From: Petrotoga sp. 9PWA.NaAc.5.4
GTDB taxonomy: Bacteria; Thermotogota; Thermotogae; Petrotogales; Petrotogaceae
Direction of reading: 5' to 3'
NCBI RefSeq assembly: GCF_002895485.1
Contig: NZ_AZRK01000009.1
Coordinates: forward strand, 62,001 to 126,000
DNA length: 64,000 bases
The first letter of the stretch is position 1. Every line of letters starts with the position of its first letter. Below the pieces are notes generated by a model. That model had not been told where the DNA came from. It did not search any database and worked only from the letters and a program-made list of their open reading frames with translations. This document shows, in pieces, positions 19,015 to 27,120 of the stretch. The translations under genes and the position numbers were made by a program.

Positions 19015-19050
19015 TGAAAATGAATTTTTTTTCATTTTTTAAAAATGAAA
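19015..19050 (+). terminator. AT-rich terminator after rarA
   Basis: AAAATGAA, four T, then TTCATTTTTT form an 8-bp AT-only stem with a T run just after the rarA stop. Weak because the stem has few G-C pairs. Confidence 0.45.
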
Positions 19051-19132
19051 AAGGAACAATGAAATATTTTTCACCAAAAACAAATAATTGTTAATAAATA
19101 TGAATAAAATTGTTTATTTAAACTTTTCTTGC

Positions 19133-19162
19133 TTGACAATTCGTGTTCACATATATTATAAT
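19133..19162 (+). promoter_or_regulatory. Sigma-70 promoter of the first Opp operon
   Basis: TTGACA at 19133-19138, an 18-base spacer and TATAAT at 19157-19162, both perfect. The transcript would carry an ~80-base leader before the ATPase gene. Confidence 0.88.
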
Positions 19163-19246
19163 TAATGGAGACATAATAAATAAAGGTTTTTTAGAAATAA
19201 AAAATAATAGGATTCGAACTTATAATCAGCTGATGAGGTGAATATA

Positions 19247-20302
19247 TTGGATATACCAATACTTGATGTGAGAAATTTAAGTACTCATTTTCCTATAGCA
19301 GAAGGAACAGTAAAAGCTGTAAATCAAGTTTTTTTTACCTTAAATAAAAATGAATCACTGGGTATTGTTGGAGAAACGGGATCAGGTAAAAGTGTTACGA
19401 TGAAGTCGGTTATGGGTTTAATAAAGAAACCTGGTTATGTTACGGAAGATAGTCAGATTTTGTTTTATACCGATGAGTTTAATAAAAAAGGTCAAAAAGA
19501 ATATGTAGATCTTGCAAAGATAAAATCAAAAGATTTTACTAGAATAAGAGGAAAACATATAGGCATGGTTTTTCAAGATCCAATGTCTTCGTTGAATCCA
19601 ATGTTTACAATAGCTGATCAAATGATAGAAACTATAGTATATCATCAGAACGTGTCAATTGATGAAGCAAGAGAGAGAGCTATAAAGCTTTTAGATGATG
19701 TAGGAATAGCTAATCCTGATGAAAGAATAGATAATTATCCTTTTCAGTTTTCAGGCGGGCAAAGGCAGAGGATAGTTATAGCTATAAGCCTTTCTTGTAA
19801 TCCTGAAATTCTTATAGCTGATGAACCAACTACTGCTTTAGATGTTACCATTCAAGCTCAAATATTAGAATTGATGAAAGATTTGCAAAACGAATATGAA
19901 ATGGGCTTAATATATATAACTCATGACTTATCTGTTATTGCTGAAATTGCAGATAAAGTTATGGTTATGTACGGTGGTACACAGATGGAAGTAGCAGACA
20001 TTTATACATTATTTGAAAAACCTATGCATCCATATACTAATGCACTATTTTCATGTATTCCAAGGCATGATATAAAGAAAGAGGAGCTCAATCCTATAAA
20101 AGGTCAGCCTCCAGTGATGCTTGATCCACCTCCATTGTGCCCTTTTTTGCCAAGATGTCAAAATTCAATAGATAAATGTAAGAAAGAATGGCCGGATCTT
20201 GTTGAAATTGAAGAAGATCATTTTTTGAGATGTTTTAATCCTAATACAACATTTTCTAAAGATGGCTCAAAATTTTTAGATAGCAGCAAGGAGGCACTTT
20301 AA
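19247..20302 (+). CDS. Opp/Dpp-type ABC transporter ATPase (OppD-like)
   Basis: One of two ATPases of a peptide/oligosaccharide importer. The ~351 aa show Walker A GETGSGKS (~45), [14 protein letters not shown] at the Q-loop, the signature [12 protein letters not shown], Walker [13 protein letters not shown], the switch His in [10 protein letters not shown], and the OppD-type C-terminal extension with CPFLPRC and C-rich spacing that can bind an Fe-S cluster in relatives. I start it at TTG 19247, 6 nt after GAGGTG; GTG 19238 lies inside that ribosome site. It overlaps the next ATPase gene by one base (TAATG). Confidence 0.92.
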   Translation: MDIPILDVRNLSTHFPIAEGTVKAVNQVFFTLNKNESLGIVGETGSGKSVTMKSVMGLIKKPGYVTEDSQILFYTDEFNKKGQKEYVDLAKIKSKDFTRIRGKHIGMVFQDPMSSLNPMFTIADQMIETIVYHQNVSIDEARERAIKLLDDVGIANPDERIDNYPFQFSGGQRQRIVIAISLSCNPEILIADEPTTALDVTIQAQILELMKDLQNEYEMGLIYITHDLSVIAEIADKVMVMYGGTQMEVADIYTLFEKPMHPYTNALFSCIPRHDIKKEELNPIKGQPPVMLDPPPLCPFLPRCQNSIDKCKKEWPDLVEIEEDHFLRCFNPNTTFSKDGSKFLDSSKEAL

Positions 20303-21504
20303 TGCTTTTAAAAGTTCGAAATCTCAAAAAATATTTTCCTATAAAACAAGGGTTCTTGATAGATAGAACAGTAGGATATATAAAAGCAGTGGATGGAGTA
20401 AGCTTAGAGTTAGATGAAAATGAAACATATGGTTTAGTTGGAGAATCTGGTTGTGGAAAAACAACTGTAGGGAAAACTATTTTAAGATTAGAAGACCCGA
20501 CAACAGGCAAAATATTCCTAAACGATGAAGAGACATCACATTATTTTCTGAGTAAAAGAGAAGGGATAAAATATTTACAAAGAGAATACATTGATAAAGC
20601 AGATGAATTTTTAGATAAATTTGGAAGTAAAGAAAAAGTTTTAGAAGAAGTAGAGGATGTTGAAAAAAAATATCTCAAATACTATTTCGATAATGGTAAG
20701 GAAAAGTTCTTTGAATACATGTATAGAGGCATTGATGATAAAAGAGCGCAATTTAGAAAAAGTGTTCAAATTGTTTTTCAAGATCCAACTTCTTCGTTAA
20801 ATTCAAGAATGACCGTGGGTCAGATGTTGATGGAACCTTTGCTTTTTCATAGAATTGCTAAAAATAGGCTTCAAGCTAAAAATATTGTACTTGATATTTT
20901 ACAAAAAGTAGGCTTAAAATCATATCATTCAGATAGATATCCACATCAATTTTCTGGTGGACAAAGGCAAAGAGTTGCAGTAGCAAGAGCTATAATTTTA
21001 AATCCTAAATTGATAATTTTAGACGAGCCAACTTCAGCACTTGATGTTTCAGTTCAAGCACAAATAATTAATTTACTCAAAGAGTTACAGAAAGAATTTA
21101 AAGTTGGATATCTTTTTATTTCTCACGATTTGGGATTAGTAAGGTTTATTTCGGATCATGTAGGGGTTATGTATTTAGGAAGGGTCGTAGAATATGGAGA
21201 TGGAACTGAAATATTTGACAATACTTTACACCCATATTCTCAAGCTTTACTTGAAGCTGCACCATTACCTGATCCTAAGAAGAGAAGAGACAGAAAAAAG
21301 TACCTTGTAAAGGGACAAGTGCCAAGTCCAGTTAATAGACCTAAAGGATGTTTTTTCAATCCAAGATGTAGATTTGCAATGAACCTATGTAAAGAAAATT
21401 ATCCAGATTTTTATAAAGTTAATGAAAAACATCAAGTAGCATGCTTTTTATATCAAGCAGAAGAAAATTTTTCAAAGAATAAGGAAGTCAGTAAATTACA
21501 TTAA
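20302..21504 (+). CDS. Opp/Dpp-type ABC transporter ATPase (OppF-like) with ~75-residue insert
   Basis: Second ATPase of the importer, 400 aa against ~325-330 normally. Walker [10 protein letters not shown] is near residue 48, signature [12 protein letters not shown], Walker [13 protein letters not shown], switch His [10 protein letters not shown], and the C-terminal [15 protein letters not shown]. Between Walker A and the Q-loop ([10 protein letters not shown]) sits a charged, probably helical insert of about 75 residues (about 75-150; [18 protein letters not shown] within it) that normal OppF proteins lack. The reading frame is continuous, so it is a true insertion in the helical lid region rather than a frameshift. 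AAGGAGG precedes the ATG. Confidence 0.92.
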   Translation: MLLKVRNLKKYFPIKQGFLIDRTVGYIKAVDGVSLELDENETYGLVGESGCGKTTVGKTILRLEDPTTGKIFLNDEETSHYFLSKREGIKYLQREYIDKADEFLDKFGSKEKVLEEVEDVEKKYLKYYFDNGKEKFFEYMYRGIDDKRAQFRKSVQIVFQDPTSSLNSRMTVGQMLMEPLLFHRIAKNRLQAKNIVLDILQKVGLKSYHSDRYPHQFSGGQRQRVAVARAIILNPKLIILDEPTSALDVSVQAQIINLLKELQKEFKVGYLFISHDLGLVRFISDHVGVMYLGRVVEYGDGTEIFDNTLHPYSQALLEAAPLPDPKKRRDRKKYLVKGQVPSPVNRPKGCFFNPRCRFAMNLCKENYPDFYKVNEKHQVACFLYQAEENFSKNKEVSKLH

Positions 21505-21533
21505 ACGAAAATAACAAAAAAGGAGGGGTATGC

Positions 21534-23294
21534 ATGAAAAAGTTTTTAGTGGTTTTAGTCCTTTTGTTAAGTACATTAGTACTTTTTGCTCAGGAGGCTT
21601 ACAATCCTGAGTGGTTGATAGCTGATGTAGAAGGTGGGAAAAAAGGTGGAACTCTTTACCTTGCAACAACAGCTGGTCCAAAAACCTTAAATACATACTG
21701 GGCTCAAGAGACTTCTTCGTCAGTTGTAATAAACCAAGGAGATATTTCACTTTTAGGTAGCGATTTTTATGGTCAACCTACGGAGCCTTCTCTTGCAAAG
21801 GAATGGGGCGTTGAGACTACAGAAGATGGAGGTACTCTATATTGGTTTGTAATGAGAGAAGGAGTAAAGTGGTCAGATGGTCATCCATTGACAATAGATG
21901 ATGTAGTATTTACATGGGAAAAAATTATAGTCCCGGATTTAACAGCTGATGGTAATGATTTTTATAAGGATTCAGAGGGAAACCTTCCAGAGCTAACGGT
22001 TGAAGGTAATAAACTTATGTTCAAATATCCAAGTAGATTTAGATTTGGATTTGAAACTTTGGGTGGTTTTGCAATAATGCCTAAACATGTTCTTGAAGAC
22101 AAAGTCACCGATGCAGAAACATTTCAGTCCACATGGACTGTTGAGCAGGTTAATCAAATAGTGGTAGGAGGACCGTTTAGAGTTACGGAATATATTGAAG
22201 GTGTGAGAGTAACTCTTGAAAGGAATCCTTATTATTTTGCTAAATCAAAAGACGGTGTTCAATTACCTTACCTTGATAGGATAGTTTTTGAAATTGTTTC
22301 GGACACGAACGTTGAAAGGTTAAAATTTGAAGCCGGTGAAATAGATATGATAGGGCCTCAAGCAAAGGACTTCCCTTCTTTGAGAGCAAAAGCTGCACAA
22401 AAAGGTTGGAGAGTAATAGTAGGTCCAACCACAGCGGCTTCTAACTTTGTTGCTTTTAATTTCAATGCGGCAGATCCTGTTCATAGAGAATGGTTTAGAA
22501 ACGATAATTTCAGGAAGGCTGTTGCGTATGCTTATGATAAGCAAACTATTATAGATACTTTGTACAATGGTTTAGGAGAGCCAACTTACGGTCCAAGAAC
22601 AAGTTCTTCTGCTTTCTATAATCCAGAAGTAGAAAATCTTGGTTTCAGATATTCTCTTGTTACAGCTCGAAGATTACTTCAAGAGGGAGGATTTTCTTGG
22701 AATGATAAAGGTCAATTAATAGACTGGAACGGAAATGTTGTAGAATTTGAGTTGAATACTAATGCTGAGAATGCAATGAGAGATGAAACCGCGGTTATTC
22801 TCGTAGATTCTTTGGCTAAACTTGGCATAAAAGTAAACTATAGACCTGTACAGTTTAATGCACTTGTTCAAAGAATGTATTCTCCGAACTGGGATGCTAT
22901 TATCATAGGGTTAGTTGGTGGAGACGATCCTGGTTGGGGTGGCAATGTATGGTTATTGGATGGAGGCTTACATTTCTGGAATTGGTCTCCAGAAGTTATG
23001 GATTGGGTAGATCCGAATGAATATTGGGTACATCCGGCAGAAAAAAGAATAGACGAAATAATGAGAATTCAACGTTCTATTTTAGACAAAGAAGAACTCC
23101 AAAAACTGTGGGATGAATGGCAATTATTGATCGCTGAAAATCAATTACTTGTTTATACTGTTTCTCAAAATTATTTGAATATCCATAAAAATACTTTGCA
23201 TTTGTATCCTGTAGAAAAATATGGAACGATTAATCCGTATGGGTACTCTTATTCACCTGGTTTATGGGCAATCGAGTACGCTTGGAAAGAATAA
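21534..23294 (+). CDS. ABC transporter periplasmic binding protein (SBP_bac_5)
   Basis: The substrate-binding component of the first Opp-type system, 586 aa. A Sec signal peptide (KKFLVVLVLLLSTLVLFAQ) has no lipobox Cys, so it is secreted to the periplasm under the toga rather than lipid-anchored. The family-5 fold is shown by LAKEWGVETTEDG, FVMREGVKWSDGHPLTIDDV and PYYFAKSKDGV. Family 5 proteins bind peptides, but in Thermotogota many bind oligosaccharides, so the ligand is open. AAAGGAGGGG precedes the ATG. A strong terminator follows, then a long gap before the permeases. Confidence 0.93.
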   Translation: MKKFLVVLVLLLSTLVLFAQEAYNPEWLIADVEGGKKGGTLYLATTAGPKTLNTYWAQETSSSVVINQGDISLLGSDFYGQPTEPSLAKEWGVETTEDGGTLYWFVMREGVKWSDGHPLTIDDVVFTWEKIIVPDLTADGNDFYKDSEGNLPELTVEGNKLMFKYPSRFRFGFETLGGFAIMPKHVLEDKVTDAETFQSTWTVEQVNQIVVGGPFRVTEYIEGVRVTLERNPYYFAKSKDGVQLPYLDRIVFEIVSDTNVERLKFEAGEIDMIGPQAKDFPSLRAKAAQKGWRVIVGPTTAASNFVAFNFNAADPVHREWFRNDNFRKAVAYAYDKQTIIDTLYNGLGEPTYGPRTSSSAFYNPEVENLGFRYSLVTARRLLQEGGFSWNDKGQLIDWNGNVVEFELNTNAENAMRDETAVILVDSLAKLGIKVNYRPVQFNALVQRMYSPNWDAIIIGLVGGDDPGWGGNVWLLDGGLHFWNWSPEVMDWVDPNEYWVHPAEKRIDEIMRIQRSILDKEELQKLWDEWQLLIAENQLLVYTVSQNYLNIHKNTLHLYPVEKYGTINPYGYSYSPGLWAIEYAWKE

Positions 23295-23317
23295 TAATTT
23301 AGATTCGATATATGTGA

Positions 23318-23347
23318 GAAGGCGGAGGGGAAACCTTCTGCCTTTTT
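23318..23347 (+). terminator. Terminator after the first binding-protein gene
   Basis: AAGGCGGAGG pairs with CCTTCTGCCTT (10 bp including two G-U) and is followed by five T. It should make the ATPase/binding-protein mRNA much more abundant than the downstream permease mRNA. Confidence 0.8.
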
Positions 23348-23475
23348 AAATTAGAGATAAGATGATTTATAAATAATATAAAATAAAAATGAAGATTTTT
23401 TAAAAATTTAAATCTAAAAGGCAGATAAAAGTTAGGCTGTAGAATTTTGAAAGACAGTAATTTTTTAAAATAAAT

Positions 23476-24032
23476 GATTTAGAAATTAAGATCTTTTGGG
23501 TAATAATTTTTAGAATTTAAAGTGGATTTAGTGTAAAGTCTTCTATCTATTTTCCATGCAAGTAGCGAAAAAGTTAAAGAAATTCATATTTTGTGAGGAT
23601 TAAAATTGATGATGTATTTTTGAAAAAACTAAATGTCAAAAAATTTGTAGAATCTGAGTTTCATAATTTTTAAAGTGAGTAAAAAAGTATAAATAGGTAC
23701 TTTAGAAATGACAACTTTCTAAAAACAAGCTTTTGAATTTATAACGGGTTCAGGGCCGAGCTCTCTCCTCTCTTCTTAGCTCCATGTAGCGAAAAAGTTA
23801 AAGAAATTCATATTTTGCAAGGATTAGATAAGAACTTTAGAAATGAGAATTTTTAAAAAATAAGATTTTGAATTTACAATGGGTTCAGGGCGGAGCCCTC
23901 TTCCCCACATTCGGTACAAGTACCGAAAAGTTAAAGAAATTCATATTTTGTGAGGATTAAAATTGATGATATATTTTTGAAAAAACTAAACGTCAAAAAA
24001 TTTGTAGAATCTTTCATAATTTTTAAAGTGAG
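23476..24032 (+). repeat. Three-copy array of the dispersed element upstream of permease genes
   Basis: This fills most of the 770-base gap before the permease gene. Copy 1 (23476-23680) and copy 3 (23834-24032) each have head and tail; copy 2 (23699-23830) is head only. The two tails (from GTTAAAGAAATTCATATT to AAAGTGAGTAAAAAAGTAT) are nearly identical, implying recent duplication. Copy 3 has perfect AGGGC/GCCCT and TTCGGTAC/GTACCGAA hairpins. Copy 1 holds a 17-codon TTG frame (23620-23673). 23348-23475 holds nothing I can identify. Confidence 0.85.
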
Positions 24033-24064
24033 TAAAAAAGTATGAAGGTAAGGAGGTACTTATT

Positions 24065-25039
24065 TTGCTTAAATACATAATTAGGAGATTAATTCTTGCC
24101 ATTCCTGTATTATTAGGCGTGTCTGTCGTATCTTTTTTTGTAATGCAACTTGCACCAGGAGATTTTTTAGATACTTATAGAATAAATCCAAACATATCTC
24201 GTGCTAAAATTCAAGAACTCGAAACTTTATATGGGTTGGATAAAGGACCTGTCACTCAGTATTTCCTGTGGTTAGGAAACGTTTTAAAAGGTAATTGGGG
24301 ATATTCTTTTGTTTATAAAATTGATGTGTGGGTTGTATTGATGAGAAGGCTTTCGGCAACTTTGTTGTTAGGAGTTACAACATTTATTTTTACTTGGGGA
24401 ATTGGCATACCTTTAGGTATAGTTAGTGCTTTGCATCAGTATAAAGCTACTGATCAGATCCTTACAACAATTGGTTTAATAGGGATTTCTATTCCAAACT
24501 TTTTTTTCGCACTTTTGTGGTTGATGTGGAGTGCAAATACAGGTATTTTTCCTATTGGAGGAATGTTATCTCGAGAGTTCGCTAATTTGCCCTGGTACAA
24601 GCAAATTGGAGATTATTTTTGGCATGTTACTGGACCCATGGTTACTTTAGGAACAGCTTCATTAGCTGGGACTATGCGTGTTATGAGAGGGCAAATGCTT
24701 GATGAAATGAATCAAGATTATGTAGAATTTGCAAGGGCAAAAGGAATGCCGGAAGATATTGTTATATACAAGCATACTTTAAGAAATGCGATAAACCCTA
24801 TAATTACCTCTCTTGGTTTCAGTTTATCTTCAATACTTGGAGGAGCTCTTATTACGGAATATATTTTTTCATGGCCGGGTCTCGGTACTTTAATGAGAGA
24901 TGCAATTTTTCAACAAGATATTTATTTAGTTATGGCTAATTTACTTTTGCAAGGAATATTGTTAGTTATTGGTAATTTAATAGCTGACTTATTATTAGCA
25001 GCTTCTGATCCTCGAGTAAGGCTTAGAATGAGTGCTTAA
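24065..25039 (+). CDS. Opp/Dpp-type ABC transporter permease (OppB-like)
   Basis: A 324 aa inner-membrane permease. The N-terminal segment IIRRLILAIPVLLGVSVVSFFV is the family hallmark, followed by LAPGDF and five further membrane spans. The EAA-type coupling loop is QDYVEFARAKGMPEDIVIYKHTLRNA near residue 225. The start is TTG 24065, 8 nt after AAGGAGG. It is separated from the ATPases and binding protein by the terminator and repeat array, so expression of the permease pair may be set independently. Confidence 0.93.
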   Translation: MLKYIIRRLILAIPVLLGVSVVSFFVMQLAPGDFLDTYRINPNISRAKIQELETLYGLDKGPVTQYFLWLGNVLKGNWGYSFVYKIDVWVVLMRRLSATLLLGVTTFIFTWGIGIPLGIVSALHQYKATDQILTTIGLIGISIPNFFFALLWLMWSANTGIFPIGGMLSREFANLPWYKQIGDYFWHVTGPMVTLGTASLAGTMRVMRGQMLDEMNQDYVEFARAKGMPEDIVIYKHTLRNAINPIITSLGFSLSSILGGALITEYIFSWPGLGTLMRDAIFQQDIYLVMANLLLQGILLVIGNLIADLLLAASDPRVRLRMSA

Positions 25040-25054
25040 TGGAGGGATAGATAA

Positions 25055-26737
25055 GTGGATGGCAAAAAAAATAAAGACGTAAAAGTTGACAATCAAATAG
25101 GTGAATTAGAAAACGGTGAAGAACTTTTTGAAAGAGAATTTATGTCTACACCTGCTCTTATTTGGAGAGCACTAAGGAAACATAAGTTAGGGATGATTTC
25201 TTTATGGGTTTTGATAATCCTTTATTTGTGTGCGATCTTTGCTGATTTTATATCTCCTATGAATCCTTTTAATAACCATATAAAGTATAGGTTTGCTCAA
25301 CCATCTAAAATATATAGAAAAGATATTTTTACGGGTGAAAGAATTGGTCCGCACACTTACCTTTATCTTTTAGAAAGGGATCCTGTAACTTATCAGAGTA
25401 GATATGTAGAGGCTACTCATTTTGATATAATAAAGGCATTAGATCCAGAATCAGGAGAGTTTACAACTTTTGAATTAGGAGCTTATAATTCTACCTACGG
25501 AGCTACCGTTACAGATATAACATATAATTTTAAAAATACGTTAATGGCTAAAACTGTTGATGGAGAATATATAGAACTAACAAGCAGTTATAAATATGAT
25601 CAAAACCTTATTCCTTTATATTATTTTGACATATATCAAAGTGAAACTAAGGTATCTTTAACTGAAGAAGGACTTATAGATGTTAATAATTCAAAATTTT
25701 TAGTTGGTGAACCTATTTTGACAAATATTGATACTCGAGATTTTATTATTGCCGAACATAAGAATAACTTTAGATATGGCTATAAGTTAGCTGATAAAGA
25801 AATTGTAAGTATAGATACCTTCACTGTTTTAGAAGAGATAGATGTTTATTTTGATTATTTACCAGTTGCCTTAACGCCATCTGATTTAAAAGCGGTTAAT
25901 CTAAAAAATTATCCAATTAAATTTTTTATACATTCTTGGGATTACAAACTTTTTGGCTTAATACCTACAGATTTACACTTGTTTGGCGTGGAAAAATCTT
26001 TGCTTCCCTCTATATCAGATTATTCATCTAATGATGGTATATTCTATTTATGGGGTTCAGATCAATATGGGAGAGATATACTAAGTAGAATATTTTTTGC
26101 TTCACGTATATCTTTATCTATTGGATTAGTAGGTATATTATTGACCTTCTCAATAGGCATACTTTTGGGTGGAGTTGCGGGCTATTTTGGAGGATGGATA
26201 GATGAAGTTCTTATGAGAATAACAGAGGTTTTAATGTCAATTCCAAGTTTGTATTTAATATTAACTTTAAGTGCTGTTTTGCCCAGCAACATTTCACCAG
26301 AAATAAGATACTTGTTGATTGTAGTAATATTATCTTTTATAGGATGGCCTGGCATGACAAGGGTTATTCGAGGTATGACTATGGGATTAAAACAAACCGA
26401 ATTTGTTGAGGCAGCAATTGCTTTGGGTTATCCACCACGAAAGGTGATATGGAATCATTTATTACCTAATACTTATACTTATGTTATTGTTTCAGCCACG
26501 CTTTCTATTCCTTCTTATATTCTTGGAGAAGCGAGTCTCAGTTTTTTAGGTGTAGGTATAACAGAACCAGGAGCTTCTTGGGGATTGATGCTTTCTCAGG
26601 CTCAAGATATAGAAGTTATGACGAATTATCCTTGGGTTTTAATACCAGGAATATTTATTTTCATAACAGTTCTTGCTTTTAACTTATTTGGCGATGCTAT
26701 AAGAGATGCTTTAGATCCAAGAGCTTTAGGAATATAA
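25055..26737 (+). CDS. Opp/Dpp-type ABC transporter permease (OppC-like) with large extracytoplasmic insert
   Basis: The partner permease, 560 aa instead of the usual ~300. A short cytoplasmic start is followed by membrane span 1 near 45-65 (ISLWVLIILYLCAIFADF). Then come about 260 residues with no membrane segments, predicted to be outside, and the standard DQYGRDILSRIFFASRISLSIG leading into the five remaining spans. The coupling loop is QTEFVEAAIALGYPPRKVIWNHLLPN. The GTG start lies behind GGAGGG, 15 nt after the OppB-like gene. The insert sits where OppC normally has only a short loop. Confidence 0.92.
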   Translation: MDGKKNKDVKVDNQIGELENGEELFEREFMSTPALIWRALRKHKLGMISLWVLIILYLCAIFADFISPMNPFNNHIKYRFAQPSKIYRKDIFTGERIGPHTYLYLLERDPVTYQSRYVEATHFDIIKALDPESGEFTTFELGAYNSTYGATVTDITYNFKNTLMAKTVDGEYIELTSSYKYDQNLIPLYYFDIYQSETKVSLTEEGLIDVNNSKFLVGEPILTNIDTRDFIIAEHKNNFRYGYKLADKEIVSIDTFTVLEEIDVYFDYLPVALTPSDLKAVNLKNYPIKFFIHSWDYKLFGLIPTDLHLFGVEKSLLPSISDYSSNDGIFYLWGSDQYGRDILSRIFFASRISLSIGLVGILLTFSIGILLGGVAGYFGGWIDEVLMRITEVLMSIPSLYLILTLSAVLPSNISPEIRYLLIVVILSFIGWPGMTRVIRGMTMGLKQTEFVEAAIALGYPPRKVIWNHLLPNTYTYVIVSATLSIPSYILGEASLSFLGVGITEPGASWGLMLSQAQDIEVMTNYPWVLIPGIFIFITVLAFNLFGDAIRDALDPRALGI

Positions 26738-26748
26738 TTAAATTTGAG

Positions 26749-26784
26749 AAAAACACTCTCAAAACTTTTTAGAGAGTGTTTTTT
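26749..26784 (+). terminator. Terminator of the first Opp operon
   Basis: AACACTCTC / GAGAGTGTT stem with a TTTTTT tail, 11 nt after the OppC-like stop. Confidence 0.9.
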
Positions 26785-26866
26785 AAAGTTCTATGAAATT
26801 TTTTTCATTATTTAGCAATAAACAGTAATATTTTTATATAAATGCTGTTAATCAAATTTTTCGCGC

Positions 26867-26896
26867 TTGACAAAGAGTCTTAAAAACTATTATAAT
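26867..26896 (+). promoter_or_regulatory. Sigma-70 promoter of the second Opp operon
   Basis: TTGACA at 26867-26872, 18-base spacer, TATAAT at 26891-26896. The leader is about 215 bases and contains a decayed copy of the dispersed element. Confidence 0.88.
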
Positions 26897-27016
26897 ATAG
26901 ATATATAGTTTTAACTTGCTTAAATTACAGTTCTAAGGTTGAAAAATGTTTGATTTTTTAGATTCTTATTAATGAATAAAAGTAATAATTGTTAAGAAAT
27001 TTGTGACACAAATTTA

Positions 27017-27085
27017 GACACTTTAGAAAGGAAGAAGTTTGAAAAATAAGGTTTTAAATTTGTAATTAGGTTGAAGAGGTGTTTT
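27017..27085 (+). repeat. Decayed dispersed element in a 5' leader
   Basis: GACACTTTAGAAAGGAAGAAG..., then AATAAGGTTTTAAATTTG and TTAGGTTGAAGAGG match the head but the hairpin arms are lost. It lies downstream of the promoter at 26867-26896 and in the orientation of the binding-protein gene, so it should be transcribed. Confidence 0.5.
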
Positions 27086-27120
27086 AAAGACAGTAACGTA
27101 AATTGTAAAGGAGGGGTATT

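Noticed and set aside
19211-19231. GGATTCGAAC resembling a tRNA T-loop on the reverse strand
   Set aside because: No acceptor, D or anticodon stems can be drawn around it.
23295-23475. Small gene after the first binding-protein terminator
   Set aside because: No frame over 25 codons with a ribosome site; the sequence is AT-rich without recognisable content.
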